Below the pieces are notes generated by a model. The model did no database searches and was not told the DNA's origin. It was given only the letters and a program-made list of their open reading frames with translations. Both the position numbers and the translations under genes were made by a program. Below, piece after piece: positions 27,708 to 37,135 of a stretch of 64,000 bases of DNA. The stretch is from DATAGF01 sp963835685 (GTDB taxonomy: Bacteria; Actinomycetota; Thermoleophilia; Miltoncostaeales; Miltoncostaeaceae), in contig CAWIGI010000013.1 in assembly GCA_963835685.1 (NCBI GenBank), forward strand, positions 1-64,000. Direction: 5' to 3'. Numbering within the stretch: position 1 is the stretch's first letter; the number at the start of each line of letters is the position of its first letter.

Positions 27708-29014
27708 GTGCCCGAGAGCTACATCGTCTACCGCCATCGCGCGGCGGGCCGCCCCCTCACGGAGCTCGCCGACTACCGGCGCGAGGGCGGCTACGAGGCC
27801 CTGCGGAGGGCCCTGGAGGAGCTCGACCGCGACGAGGCCGTCTACCAGTTCGTGCGCTCGGGGCTCCGGGGCCGGGGCGGCGCCGGCTTCCCGATGGGGC
27901 GCAAGGCGAGCTTCATCCCGAAGGACTCGGCGCTGCCGGCCTACGTGGTCTGCAACGCCGACGAGAGCGAGCCGGGCACCTTCAAGGACCGGGAGCTGAT
28001 GGAGGACAACCCCTTCCAGCTCCTGGAGGGCGTCACGATCGCGGGGTACGCGATCGGCGCCGCCCGCGGCTACATCTACATCCGCGGCGAGTACGAGCAC
28101 CAGGCGCGCATCCTCGAGCGCGCGATCTCGCAGGCCCGGGCGGCCGGGATGCTCGGGGAGCGGGTGCTGGGGTCCTCGTTCGACTTCGACATCACGCTCT
28201 ACCGGGGGGCGGGCGCCTACATCTGCGGCGAGGAGACGGCGCTGCTGGAGAGCCTCGAGGGCAAGCGCGGCCAGCCGCGGCTGAAGCCGCCCTTCCCGGC
28301 GGTGGCCGGCCTCTACGCGTCGCCCACGCTGATCAACAACGTCGAGACGCTCGCCGCGCTCCCGCCGATCGTCGAGCGGGGGGCCGACTGGTACGCCGGG
28401 GTCGGCACCGAGAAGAGCACCGGCACCAAGCTCTTCTCGGTCTCGGGCCACGTCCTGCGCCCGGGCAACTACGAGGTCGTCATGGGCGACACCACCCTGC
28501 GCGAGCTGCTGTTCGACATCGCCGGGGGCTTCCGGCCGGGGCGGGAGTTCAGGGCCGCCTGGGTGGGCGGCTCGAGCGTGAACGTGGTCGGCGCCGACGC
28601 GCTGGACACGCCGCTCGACTACGAGTCCCTGGCGGCCGCCGGCACCTCCCTCGGCTGCGCCGGCTGCATCGTCATGGACGACTCGGGCTCGATCGTGCGC
28701 TCCTCGCTGCGGCTGGCCCACTTCTACCGGCACGAGTCGTGCGGCAAGTGCACGCCCTGCCGCGAGGGCATGCTGTGGCTCGAGCGCATCCTGCAGCGGA
28801 TCGTCAACGGCGATGGGCGCATGGAGGACCTCGAGCTGATCGAGTCGCTCAGTGGCGCGCATCAACGGCCGGGTGCTCTGCGCGCTGGCCGACACGGGGA
28901 TCCTCCCCGTCGTCAGCGCGGTGCAGCCGCTTCCGGGACGACTTCGTCCGCGCGATCGAGAACGGCGGCGACCCGCGGCCCGATCCCATGATGGAGGTCG
29001 CGGTCGGTGGCTGA
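27708..29014 (+). CDS. nuoF: NADH-quinone oxidoreductase subunit F (frame breaks near the end)
   Basis: 51 kDa subunit binding NADH, FMN and cluster N3. The GTG is at 27708. FMN/NADH sites: RSGLRGRGGAGFPMGRKASF, NADESEPGTFKDRELMEDNP and YRGAGAYICGEETALLESLE. Cluster N3 ligands: HESCGKCTPCREGMLWLERI, and the fourth cysteine in GRVLCALADTG. Two one-base breaks near 28855 and 28925 disturb the last 50 residues; the final segment FRDDFVRAIENGGDPRPDP with MMEVAVGG is back in frame and stops at 29014, inside the start of nuoG. Confidence 0.95.
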
Positions 29015-31299
29015 CTACGCCCCGGTCAACCTGACCGCCCCCGACCAGGTGGAGTTCGAGCTCAACGGCCGCCGCGTGGCGGCGCCCAGCGGGGACGATG
29101 CTCGTCGACGCCGCCTACGCCCACGGCGTCGAGGTGCCGGTCTTCTGCTACGAGCCGCGCCTGGGGGCCGCCATCGGCGCGTGTCGCATGTGCCTGGTCG
29201 AGGTGGAGGGCATGCGCGGCCTGCAGACCGCCTGCAGCACGCCGGTGAGCCCCGACATGGTCGTGAGCACCACCTCCGAGGCGGCGCGCGACGGCCAGGA
29301 CGGCGTCCTGGAGTTCCTGCTCGAGAACCACCCGCTCGACTGCCCGGTCTGCGACAAGGGCGGCGAGTGCCCCCTGCAGGACCGCACCTACAGGTTCGGC
29401 CCACCGACGTCCCGGTTCGTCGAGACCAAGCGCCACTTCCCCAAGCCGCTCGACCTGTCGTCCCTGATCACCCTCGACCGCGAGCGCTGCATCTCGTGCT
29501 TCCGCTGCGTGCGCTTCAGCCAGGACGTGGCCGAGGACGGCGCCCTGATCATGGAGGACCGCGGCGCCGGCAGCGAGATCGGCACCTTCACGGGCGACGA
29601 CTACGAGGGCCGGTTCACCGGCAACGTCATCGACCTCTGCCCGGTGGGCGCGCTGACGAGCATCCCCTACCGCTTCGTCGCGCGGCCGTGGGACATCCGC
29701 AACGCCCCGTCCGTCTGCGGCCACTGCCCGGTGGGCTGCAACGTCGAGCTCACCGAGCGCGAGGGCCGGGTCAGCCGCGTGACGGGCCGGCCCGACCCCA
29801 ACTACGCCGTCGAGGAGGGGTGGCTCTGCGACAAGGGCCGCTTCGCCTACCCCGGGGACTGGGCCCCGGACCGGCTGCGGCGCGCCGTCATCCGCGACGC
29901 CGGGCGCACGCGCGACGCGTCGCTGGAGGAGGCCGTCGAGGCGGCGGCGCTCGTGCTGGGCCGCGGGGGCCGCGCCGGCGTGGTGCTCGGCCCGGGGGCG
30001 ACGGTCGAGGAGGGCTTCCTGGCCCAGGAGCTCGCCGCCGGGCCGCTGGGCGGCGCGCCGGTCCAGCGCCTCGGCATCCCCGGCGAGGGCCTCGCCGGCC
30101 TGCGCGCCCGGCCCGCGGCGCAGCTGGCCGACATCGACGCCGCCGGGCTCGTGCTGATCGTGGGCGGGGACCCCGCCAACCAGCAGCCGGTGGTGGAGCT
30201 GCGGGTGCGCAAGGCGCGGCGCGCCGGCGCACGGGTGGTGTCGGTCGGCCCGCGCCCCCACGCCCTCGAGGGGCTGGGCGCGGCGGTCCGGGCGGCGCCC
30301 GGCGGCCTCGCCGCCGCCCTGTCGGGGGCCGAGCTGCCGGACGCGGAGCGGGTCGTGGTGCTCTGGGACGAGGCCGACCTCGCCGCCGAGCCCGATGCCG
30401 CCGACGCCCTCGCCCGCCTGGCCGAGGGCCTGGGGGCCCCGTGCCTCGAGCTCGGCGCCGACGTGAACGGCGCCGGCCTGCGGGCGCTGGGGATCCCGGC
30501 GGGCGGGGTGCTCGAGGCGGCCGCCGCGGGCGAGATCGACACGCTGCTGACCGTCCACGCCGACCCCACGGACGGCCCGGGCGCCTCCGAGTGGGGCTGG
30601 GCCCTCGGCCGCGTCCGGGCGCGCGTCGCGATCGCGGCCCACGCCTCCGGCGCGACCGACTCCGCGACCGTGGTCCTGCCGGCCGCCACCCACTACGAGA
30701 GCGAGGGCGTCTACGTCGCCATGAACGGCCGCGCCCAGCGGCTGCGGCCCGCGGCGGCCCCACCCGAGGGCGCGGCGCCCGGCTGGGAGCTGCTGATCGC
30801 GCTCGCGCACCGCCTCGGCGCGCCGCCGCCCTTCCGCACCGCCGCGCGGGCGTTCTCGGCCGCCGCGGCCGCGCGGCCGGCGCTGGCGGGCCTCGACTAC
30901 GACGTTCTGGGGACGCTCGGGGCCCAGGTCCCGCCGGCGGCCGCGCCCTCGCCGAACGGGCGGCCCGGGCCGCGCGAGCCGGTGGGCACGGGGCTGCCGG
31001 TCGTCGCGACCCGGCCGATCTTCGGCGACGCCGCCGCCCACCGCTCGGACGCGCTCGAGGCCGTGCGCACCTCCGCGGAGCTGGTGCTGCACCCGGCCGA
31101 GGCCGCGCGCCGCGGGCTCGCCGACCGCTCCCGGGCGCGGCTGCGCTCGCCCCACGGCGAGGCGACGCTGCCGGTGCGCCTGGACGCCGGATGCCTGGAG
31201 GGCGTCGCCTACCTGGCGGCCGACGTGCCCGCCTCGGGCGTCGGGCGCCTGCTGCCGCCGGATCGCGGACCCGTCCGCGTCGAGGTCTCGGCCGCCTAG
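29007..31299 (+). CDS. nuoG: NADH-quinone oxidoreductase subunit G (one frame break)
   Basis: 75 kDa iron-sulfur subunit. The GTG at 29007 overlaps the nuoF end; a break near 29092 separates VEFELNGRRVAAPSGD from VDAAYAHGVEVPVFCYEPRL. [2Fe-2S] N1b: CYEPRL, CRMC, and C in TACSTPV. N5: HPLDCPVCDKGGECPLQD with its histidine. N4: CISCFRC and DLCPVGALTS. An extra N7-type set is present, CGHCPVGC plus C in EEGWLCDKGRF, as in E. coli and Thermus. The rest is a molybdopterin-oxidoreductase-like domain lacking recognisable cofactor function (VLIVGGDPANQQPVVELRV). About 763 residues. Confidence 0.95.
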
Positions 31300-31321
31300 T
31301 GCCCGGCCCCGGGAGCCACTG

Positions 31322-32314
31322 ATGGACGAGACCTTCCTCGTCATCCTCATCAAGGCCGTCGTGGTGGTGTTCGTGCTCATCACCGCGTTCGCCTACACGC
31401 TCCTGTGGGAGCGCAAGCTGATCGGCCGCTTCCAGGCCCGCTACGGGCCCAACCGCACCGGCCCCGTCGGCTACCTGCAGCCGCTCGCCGACGTCGTGAA
31501 GCTGATCTTCAAGGAGGACTTCGTCCCCCGGGGGGCCAACCGGATCCTCTTCCAGCTCGCGCCGATGATCTCCGTCGTCGCCGCCGTGGCGGCGGTGGCC
31601 GTGATCCCCTTCGGGGAGTCCATCGAGGTCTTCGGCCACAACGTCAACCTCTACGGGACCGACCTCGACATCGGGGTGCTGTTCCTGTTCGCGCTCTCGG
31701 GGCTCGGCTTCTACGGCCTGATCCTGGGGGGCTGGGCGAGCGGCAACAAGTACAGCCTGCTGGGCGCGGCGCGCACGGCCGCCCAGCTGGTCTCCTACGA
31801 GGTCGCGATGGGCCTGTCGGTGATCGGCGTCGTGATGCTGGCCCAGAGCCTGTCGCTGGTGGACATCGTCAACGCCCAGGCCGACTCGGTCTGGTACATC
31901 CTGCTGCAGCCGGTGGGCTTCGTGATCTTCGCGATCGCCGCGGTCGCCGAGACCAACCGGGCGCCCTTCGACCTGCCGGAGGCCGAGTCGGAGCTGGTCG
32001 GCGGCTACCACACCGAGTACGGCGGCCTGAAGTTCGCGATGTTCTTCCTGGCCGAGTACGTGAACATGATCATCATCTCGGCCTTCGGGGCCACGCTCTT
32101 CCTCGGCGGCTTCTCGGGGCCGGCGCTGCCCGGCTGGCTCTGGCTCGCGATCAAGGTCGCGGCGCTGCTGTTCGTCTTCATCTGGCTCCGGGCCACGCTG
32201 CCGCGGCTGCGCTACGACCGCCTGATGAAGTTCGGCTGGAAGGTGCTGCTGCCGCTGGCGACCCTCAACCTGATCGTGACCGCGGTCGTGGTCGCGCTCG
32301 GCTTCGCGGACTGA
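31322..32314 (+). CDS. nuoH: NADH-quinone oxidoreductase subunit H
   Basis: Membrane subunit at the quinone entry. 330 residues, about eight spans. Conserved loops: LWERKLIGRFQARYGPNRTG with PVGYLQPLADVVKLIFKEDF; GGWASGNKYSLLGAARTAAQ; and AETNRAPFDLPEAESELVGG with YHTEYGGLKFAMFFLAEYVN. These line the quinone channel and coupling region. Intact frame, 22 bases after nuoG. Confidence 0.97.
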   Translation: MDETFLVILIKAVVVVFVLITAFAYTLLWERKLIGRFQARYGPNRTGPVGYLQPLADVVKLIFKEDFVPRGANRILFQLAPMISVVAAVAAVAVIPFGESIEVFGHNVNLYGTDLDIGVLFLFALSGLGFYGLILGGWASGNKYSLLGAARTAAQLVSYEVAMGLSVIGVVMLAQSLSLVDIVNAQADSVWYILLQPVGFVIFAIAAVAETNRAPFDLPEAESELVGGYHTEYGGLKFAMFFLAEYVNMIIISAFGATLFLGGFSGPALPGWLWLAIKVAALLFVFIWLRATLPRLRYDRLMKFGWKVLLPLATLNLIVTAVVVALGFAD

Positions 32315-32316
32315 CC

Positions 32317-32772
32317 ATGGGACTCGAGGACTCGCTCAAGGGCTTCGCCGTCACCTTCCGCACGATGCTGAAGCGGCCCGAGACGATCGGCTACCCGGAG
32401 CGCAAGACGCCCGTGTTCCCGCGCTTCCGCGGCCGCCACCGCCTCTGGCGCCACGAGAACGGCCTGGAGAAGTGCGTCGGGTGCTCGCTGTGCGTGGCGG
32501 CGTGCCCGGCCGACTGCATCCGCGTCGTGGCCGAGGAGAACACGCCCGAGCACCGCGTCTCCTCGGGCGAGCGCTACGCGCGCATCTACGAGATCAACAT
32601 GGCCCGCTGCATCTTCTGCGGCTACTGCGAGCTCGCGTGCCCGTTCGACGCCATCACGCTCGAGAACGAGTACGAGATGTCGGAGCGCACCCGCGCCGAG
32701 CTCATCTACGACAAGGAGATGCTGCTCGCCCCCCACCCCAAGCCGGTGCCCGTGCGCGCCGAGGTCCCGTAG
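32317..32772 (+). CDS. nuoI: NADH-quinone oxidoreductase subunit I
   Basis: Ferredoxin-like subunit with two [4Fe-4S] clusters (N6a, N6b). 151 residues. Ligand sets: KCVGCSLCVAACPADCI and RCIFCGYCELACPFDAI, each C-x2-C-x2-C-x3-C with the last cysteine swapped between clusters. RKTPVFPRFRGRHRLWRHEN precedes the first cluster. The ATG is two bases after the nuoH stop. Confidence 0.97.
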   Translation: MGLEDSLKGFAVTFRTMLKRPETIGYPERKTPVFPRFRGRHRLWRHENGLEKCVGCSLCVAACPADCIRVVAEENTPEHRVSSGERYARIYEINMARCIFCGYCELACPFDAITLENEYEMSERTRAELIYDKEMLLAPHPKPVPVRAEVP

Positions 32773-32783
32773 GCTCGGCCGCC

Positions 32784-33308
32784 GTGGGTGAGCAGATCGT
32801 CTTCGGCTTCGCCGCCGCCGCGGCCCTCGTGTCCGCGGTCCTCGTCATCACCCTGAAGGGGCCGTTCCGCGCCACCGTCGCGCTGATCGGGACGCTGCTG
32901 TCGCTGGCGGTGCTGTTCGTGCTGCTGCTGGCGCCCTTCGTGGCCGCGATCCAGGTCATCGTCTACGCGGGCGCGATCGTCGTGCTGTTCCTGTTCGTGA
33001 TCGCGTACCTCGGCGAGCGGCCCGTGGCGGAGGTCGGGGACCGCCTCGGCAAGTACGCCGTGTTCGCGTGGATCGCGGTGATCGCCCTCGCGGTGCAGGG
33101 GGTCATCGTGCTCGCGACGACCGACCTGCCGGGCTTCCGCGACGACCCGAAGCGGGTCGGGGACATCGGCAGCCCCGAGGCGGTCGGGCGCTCGTTCATC
33201 GACCGGTACATCGTCCCGTTCGAGGCGACCTCGCTGGCGCTGCTCGTCGCGGCCGTCGGCGCGGTGCTGCTGGCCAAGCGGGCCGTCAGGTCGGAGGGGG
33301 GCCGGTGA
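32784..33308 (+). CDS. nuoJ: NADH-quinone oxidoreductase subunit J
   Basis: Membrane subunit of the proton-pumping arm. 174 residues from the GTG at 32784, five spans. The conserved third span AAIQVIVYAGAIVVLFLFVI, with the pi-bulge glycine in YAG, is present. The loop TTDLPGFRDDPKRVGDIGSP leads to the last span. The stop overlaps nuoK by four bases. Confidence 0.95.
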   Translation: MGEQIVFGFAAAAALVSAVLVITLKGPFRATVALIGTLLSLAVLFVLLLAPFVAAIQVIVYAGAIVVLFLFVIAYLGERPVAEVGDRLGKYAVFAWIAVIALAVQGVIVLATTDLPGFRDDPKRVGDIGSPEAVGRSFIDRYIVPFEATSLALLVAAVGAVLLAKRAVRSEGGR

Positions 33309-33628
33309 TCGGCGAGGCCGTCGACGGCGTCCCCCTCATCCTCTACATCGGGCTGTCGGGCGCGCTCTTCCTGATCGGCCTGCTGGGGGTGATGATCCGC
33401 CGCAACCCCCTGCTGCTGCTGCTGTCGGTCGAGCTGCTGCTGAACTCGGCCAACCTGTCGCTGGTGGCGTTCAGCCGCTACTGGAACGTCACCGACGGCC
33501 AGGTCTTCGCGCTGGTCGTGATGGTCGTGGCCGCCACCGAGGTCGTGATCGGCCTCGGGCTCGTCGTCGCGGTCTTCCGCCAGCGCATGGCGCTGGACGT
33601 CGACCAGATGTTGACGCTGAAGGGCTAG
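33305..33628 (+). CDS. nuoK: NADH-quinone oxidoreductase subunit K
   Basis: 107 residues, three spans, MrpC-like. The two buried glutamates of the E-channel are in LLLSVELLLNSANLSLVAFS and VVAATEVVIGLGLVVAVFRQ. The C-terminus is MALDVDQMLTLKG. The GTG at 33305 overlaps the nuoJ TGA; the TAG at 33626-33628 is followed at once by the presumed nuoL start. Confidence 0.96.
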   Translation: MIGEAVDGVPLILYIGLSGALFLIGLLGVMIRRNPLLLLLSVELLLNSANLSLVAFSRYWNVTDGQVFALVVMVVAATEVVIGLGLVVAVFRQRMALDVDQMLTLKG

Positions 33629-33631
33629 GCG

Positions 33632-35545
33632 CTGGTCGTCGCCGTCCTCGGGTGGATCGTCCTCGGCCTGCCCCTGCTCGGCTGCGTCGTCCTGTCGCTG
33701 TGGCCCGGCGAGCCCGACCGCCGCCTCACCCGCGCGATCGGGGTCGGCCTGCCGGCGCTCGGCTTCGCGCTGACGCTGGCGATCTTCTTCATCTTCCTCA
33801 GCAGGGAGGCCGACGACCGCCTCGAGGTCGACTCGCTCTACGAGTGGATCGAGATCGGCGACCTGACCGTCAACCTCGCGATCCAGATCGACGTGCTGTC
33901 GGTCTTCATGATGCTGATCATCACCGGCGTCGGGTCGCTGATCCTCCTCTACTCCACCGAGTACATGGCGCCCGACCGGGACTACCGGCGCTTCTTCGCG
34001 GAGATGAGCTTCTTCGTCTTCGCGATGCTGCTGCTGGTCGAGGCGGCGAACTTCCTCTTCCTGATCGTGGGCTGGGCGTTCGTGGGCCTCGCCTCGTACC
34101 TGCTGATCGGCTACTACTACGAGCGCCCGTCGGCGGTCGCCGCCGCCAAGAAGGCGTTCGTCGTCAACGTCATCGGCGACGTCGGCATGGTGCTCGCGGC
34201 CTTCCTCCTGATCCGCGAGCTGGGCAGCCTCGACTACGGCGTGGTGTTCGCGACGGCGCCGGAGGGGCTGGGGCAGGACACGGGGGTCGCCGAGGCGGTG
34301 GCGCTGCTGCTGCTGGTCGGCGCCGCGGCCAAGAGCGCCCAGATCCCCCTCCACACGTGGCTGCCCGACGCCATGGAGGGCCCGACCCCGGTCAGCGCCC
34401 TCATCCACGCCGCCACCATGGTCACCGCCGGCGTCTACCTGATCGTGCGCTGCAACGTGCTCTACGAGCTCGCGCCGTACGCGGGGGACATCGTCGCCGT
34501 GATCGGGGCGCTGACGCTCTTCGTGGCGGCGACGATCGCCTTCGTCCAGGAGGACATCAAGCGGGTGCTCGCGTGGAGCACGGTGAGCCAGATCGGCTAC
34601 ATGATCATGGCCGCCGGGCTGGGCCTCTACGGCAGCTCGATGTTCCACCTGCTGACGCACGCCTTCTTCAAGGCCCTGCTGTTCCTCGCCGTCGGCATCG
34701 TCATCCACGCGCTCGCCGGGCAGCAGAGCCTGGACCGGATGGGCGGGCTGCGCCGGCTCCTCCCGCTCGCGAACGCCGGCGTGCTCGTCGGCTGCCTGGC
34801 GATCGCCGGGATCCCGCCGTTCTCGGGCTTCTTCAGCAAGGACGAGATCATCGCCGGGGCGCTGGACTCGGGCGACCTCGGCGTCGTGCTCGGCATCGTC
34901 GGCATCCTCGGCGCGGGCCTGACCGCCTTCTACATGTTCCGCCTCTACTTCCGGGCCTTCTGGGGGCCGCGGCCCGAGGGCGGGTACGACGTCCCCCACC
35001 CCCACCCGTCCGGCCGGGCCATGGCCGTGCCGGTGATCGTCCTCGCGATCGGCGCCACGTTCATCGGCTGGCTGCAGGTGCCGGGCGGCTGGCAGCTGGT
35101 CGACGACTGGCTCGAGCCGGCGCTGACCGCGGCGCCCGACATCGAGGTCACGACGACCGCCGAGGTGATCGCGTCGGTCGCGAGCGTGGCCCTGTGCCTG
35201 GTGGCGATCGCCATCGCGTGGTGGGTCTTCGTCGCCGACCCCCGGCGGCGGGCGCGGCTCGCAGGGGTCGCGCCCGCGGCGCGCGACCTGCTGGCCGACC
35301 AGTACCGCTTCGACGAGGTCTACGAGCAGGCCGTCGTGCAGCCCGGGCGCGACCTGGGCGACGTCCTGACGGTCAACGTCGAGCGCTACGGCGTCCAGGG
35401 GGCCATGGAGGGCGTGGCCCGCTCGCTGGTCAACGCCGGCCGCGGCCTGCGCGGGGCCCAGACCGGCCTGGTGCGCGCGTACGCGTTCGCGATGATCGCC
35501 GGGGCGGCGATCGTCGGGGTCATCTTCACGCTGGCGATGCGGTAG
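33632..35545 (+). CDS. nuoL: NADH-quinone oxidoreductase subunit L, probable CTG start
   Basis: Antiporter-like proton-pumping subunit. The first ATG/GTG/TTG in frame is the GTG at 33893, which would remove the first spans; the conserved N-terminus (AVLGWIVLGLPLLGCVVLSL, then NLAIQIDVLSVFMMLIITGV) is encoded upstream from about the CTG at 33632, two codons after the nuoK TAG. Antiporter signatures: LYSTEYMAPDRDYRRFFAEM, LLIGYYYERPSAVAAAKKAF, AQIPLHTWLPDAMEGPTPVS with ALIHAATMVTAGVYLIVRC, and GIPPFSGFFSKDEIIAGAL. The long lateral helix region lies after 35300. About 637 residues, slightly longer than E. coli NuoL. Confidence 0.93.
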   Translation: MVVAVLGWIVLGLPLLGCVVLSLWPGEPDRRLTRAIGVGLPALGFALTLAIFFIFLSREADDRLEVDSLYEWIEIGDLTVNLAIQIDVLSVFMMLIITGVGSLILLYSTEYMAPDRDYRRFFAEMSFFVFAMLLLVEAANFLFLIVGWAFVGLASYLLIGYYYERPSAVAAAKKAFVVNVIGDVGMVLAAFLLIRELGSLDYGVVFATAPEGLGQDTGVAEAVALLLLVGAAAKSAQIPLHTWLPDAMEGPTPVSALIHAATMVTAGVYLIVRCNVLYELAPYAGDIVAVIGALTLFVAATIAFVQEDIKRVLAWSTVSQIGYMIMAAGLGLYGSSMFHLLTHAFFKALLFLAVGIVIHALAGQQSLDRMGGLRRLLPLANAGVLVGCLAIAGIPPFSGFFSKDEIIAGALDSGDLGVVLGIVGILGAGLTAFYMFRLYFRAFWGPRPEGGYDVPHPHPSGRAMAVPVIVLAIGATFIGWLQVPGGWQLVDDWLEPALTAAPDIEVTTTAEVIASVASVALCLVAIAIAWWVFVADPRRRARLAGVAPAARDLLADQYRFDEVYEQAVVQPGRDLGDVLTVNVERYGVQGAMEGVARSLVNAGRGLRGAQTGLVRAYAFAMIAGAAIVGVIFTLAMR

Positions 35546-35551
35546 CGGGTC

Positions 35552-37135
35552 GTGCCCTGGGTCTCCGCCATCGTCCTGCTGCCCCTGCTGGGCGCGCTGT
35601 CCATGCTCGCGGTGCCCCCGGCGCCGGCCGGGGCGCTGCAGGCGCGGATCCACGCCCTGGTCGCGGCCGGCGGGACGCTGGTGCTCACCGCGATCCTCAT
35701 CGGCCTCTTCGACCGGGACGCGAGCGGCCTGCAGTTCGTCGACCGCGCCGGGTGGGCCGAGGAGGTGGGGCTGTCGTGGGACGTCGGCGTCAACGGCCTG
35801 TCGCTGTGGCTCCTCGCCCTGTGCGCGGTCGTCTTCCTGCTCGTGGTCGTCGCGGTCTGCTGGCGCACGCCCGAGCGCCCGCGCGCGTTCCTCGCGATGG
35901 TGCTGCTGGCCGAGACGGGGCTGCTCGGGCTCTTCGCGGCCGGCCAGCTCGTCCTCTTCTACGTCTTCTGGGAGGCGATGCTCATCCCGTTCTACTTCCT
36001 GATCGGGATGTGGGGCGGCGAGGGGCGCGGCCGGGCGACGACGCGCTTCGTGATCTACACGATGGTCGGCAGCCTGCTGATGCTGGTGGCCATCCTGGCG
36101 ACGGCGTTCATCGCGCGGGACATCACCGGCCAGTTCACCTTCGTCATCCAGGACCTCGTCGGCGTCGCGTTCAGCGAGACCGAGAGCGCCTGGCTGTTCG
36201 CCGGCTTCGCGCTGGCCTTCGCGATCAAGCTGCCGCTCTGGCCCTTCCACGGATGGCTGCCCGGCGCCTACCGCGCCGCGCCGGTGCTCGTCACCGTGCT
36301 GCTGGCCGCCGTGATGAGCAAGGCGGGCGTGTACGGCTTCCTGCGCGTCGGCCTGCCCGTGTTCCCCGACGGCGCCGACGCGTTCGCCATCCCGATCGGC
36401 GTGCTGGCCCTGATCGGGATCCTCTACGGCTCGCTGGTCGCCTGGCGGGCGCCCACCATGCGCCTGCTGGTGGCTTACTCCAGCCTCGCCCACCTGGGGT
36501 TCATCGCCATGGGCATCGTCGCCTTCGACCTGCAGGCCTCGCAGGGGGCGGTGCTGCAGATGGTCAACCACGGCGTCGTGGTGGCGGCGGCCTTCGCGAT
36601 CGTGGGGATCATCAACCGCGCCGCCCCCGACGACCGCATCGACGGCATCGGCGGGCTGGCCGCCTCGGCGCCGCGTCTGGCCGGCGTCTTCCTGATCGTC
36701 GCGATGGCCTCGCTGGCGATCCCGGGGTCCAACTCGTTCGTGGGCGAGTTCTTCATCCTCACCGGCGTCTTCCGCCAGTACCCGTGGGGAGCGGTGCTCG
36801 TGTGCATCGCGATCGTCTACGCCGCGGTCTACATGCTGCGGCTGTACCAGACCTCGATGAACGGGCCGCCCCGCGGCGGCCGCCCGCAGGACGCTGAGCT
36901 GCGCGCCGCCGACCTGGTGGTGCTGCTGCCGCTGGTCGCGATCATGTTCCTGATCGCCCTGTGGCCGAAGAGCCTGGTCGGCGCGACCACCGCGACGCTC
37001 GAGCGCACGATCGCGCCGGCCCAGGTCGCCGCCGGCCGCCCCGCCGACGAGATCCGCGCGGTGGTGGTGCCCAACCCGCCGCCCGCCGTCCAGCCGCTGC
37101 CCGGCGACGAGGAGACCGGGGAGGCGGCGCCGTGA
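35552..37135 (+). CDS. nuoM: NADH-quinone oxidoreductase subunit M
   Basis: Second antiporter-like subunit. 527 residues from the GTG at 35552. Landmarks: WDVGVNGLSLWLLALCAVVF, FYVFWEAMLIPFYFLIGMWG (key glutamate), AFAIKLPLWPFHGWLPGAYR with APVLVTVLLAAVMSKAGVYG (key lysines), and YSSLAHLGFIAMGIVAFDLQ. The usual PLHTWLPDAHVEAPTAGS motif is altered to PFHGWLPGAYRAAPVLVT. A Pro-rich tail (VVPNPPPAVQPLPGDEETGE) extends beyond the last span. The stop overlaps nuoN (GTGA). Confidence 0.95.
   Translation: MPWVSAIVLLPLLGALSMLAVPPAPAGALQARIHALVAAGGTLVLTAILIGLFDRDASGLQFVDRAGWAEEVGLSWDVGVNGLSLWLLALCAVVFLLVVVAVCWRTPERPRAFLAMVLLAETGLLGLFAAGQLVLFYVFWEAMLIPFYFLIGMWGGEGRGRATTRFVIYTMVGSLLMLVAILATAFIARDITGQFTFVIQDLVGVAFSETESAWLFAGFALAFAIKLPLWPFHGWLPGAYRAAPVLVTVLLAAVMSKAGVYGFLRVGLPVFPDGADAFAIPIGVLALIGILYGSLVAWRAPTMRLLVAYSSLAHLGFIAMGIVAFDLQASQGAVLQMVNHGVVVAAAFAIVGIINRAAPDDRIDGIGGLAASAPRLAGVFLIVAMASLAIPGSNSFVGEFFILTGVFRQYPWGAVLVCIAIVYAAVYMLRLYQTSMNGPPRGGRPQDAELRAADLVVLLPLVAIMFLIALWPKSLVGATTATLERTIAPAQVAAGRPADEIRAVVVPNPPPAVQPLPGDEETGEAAP

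Noticed and set aside
25862..29014. One 1050-codon ORF that could be read as a giant NuoD-E-F fusion
   Set aside because: Only the NuoD-NuoE part is NuoDE in frame; beyond 27633 the frame is a non-homologous shadow until the last 30 residues, which coincide with the NuoF end because of paired indels.
32963..36571. 1202-codon minus-strand ORF opposite nuoJ-nuoM
   Set aside because: Composition is His/Asp/Arg/Gln-rich without any motif, as expected for the antisense of high-GC membrane protein genes; the plus-strand nuo genes are certain.
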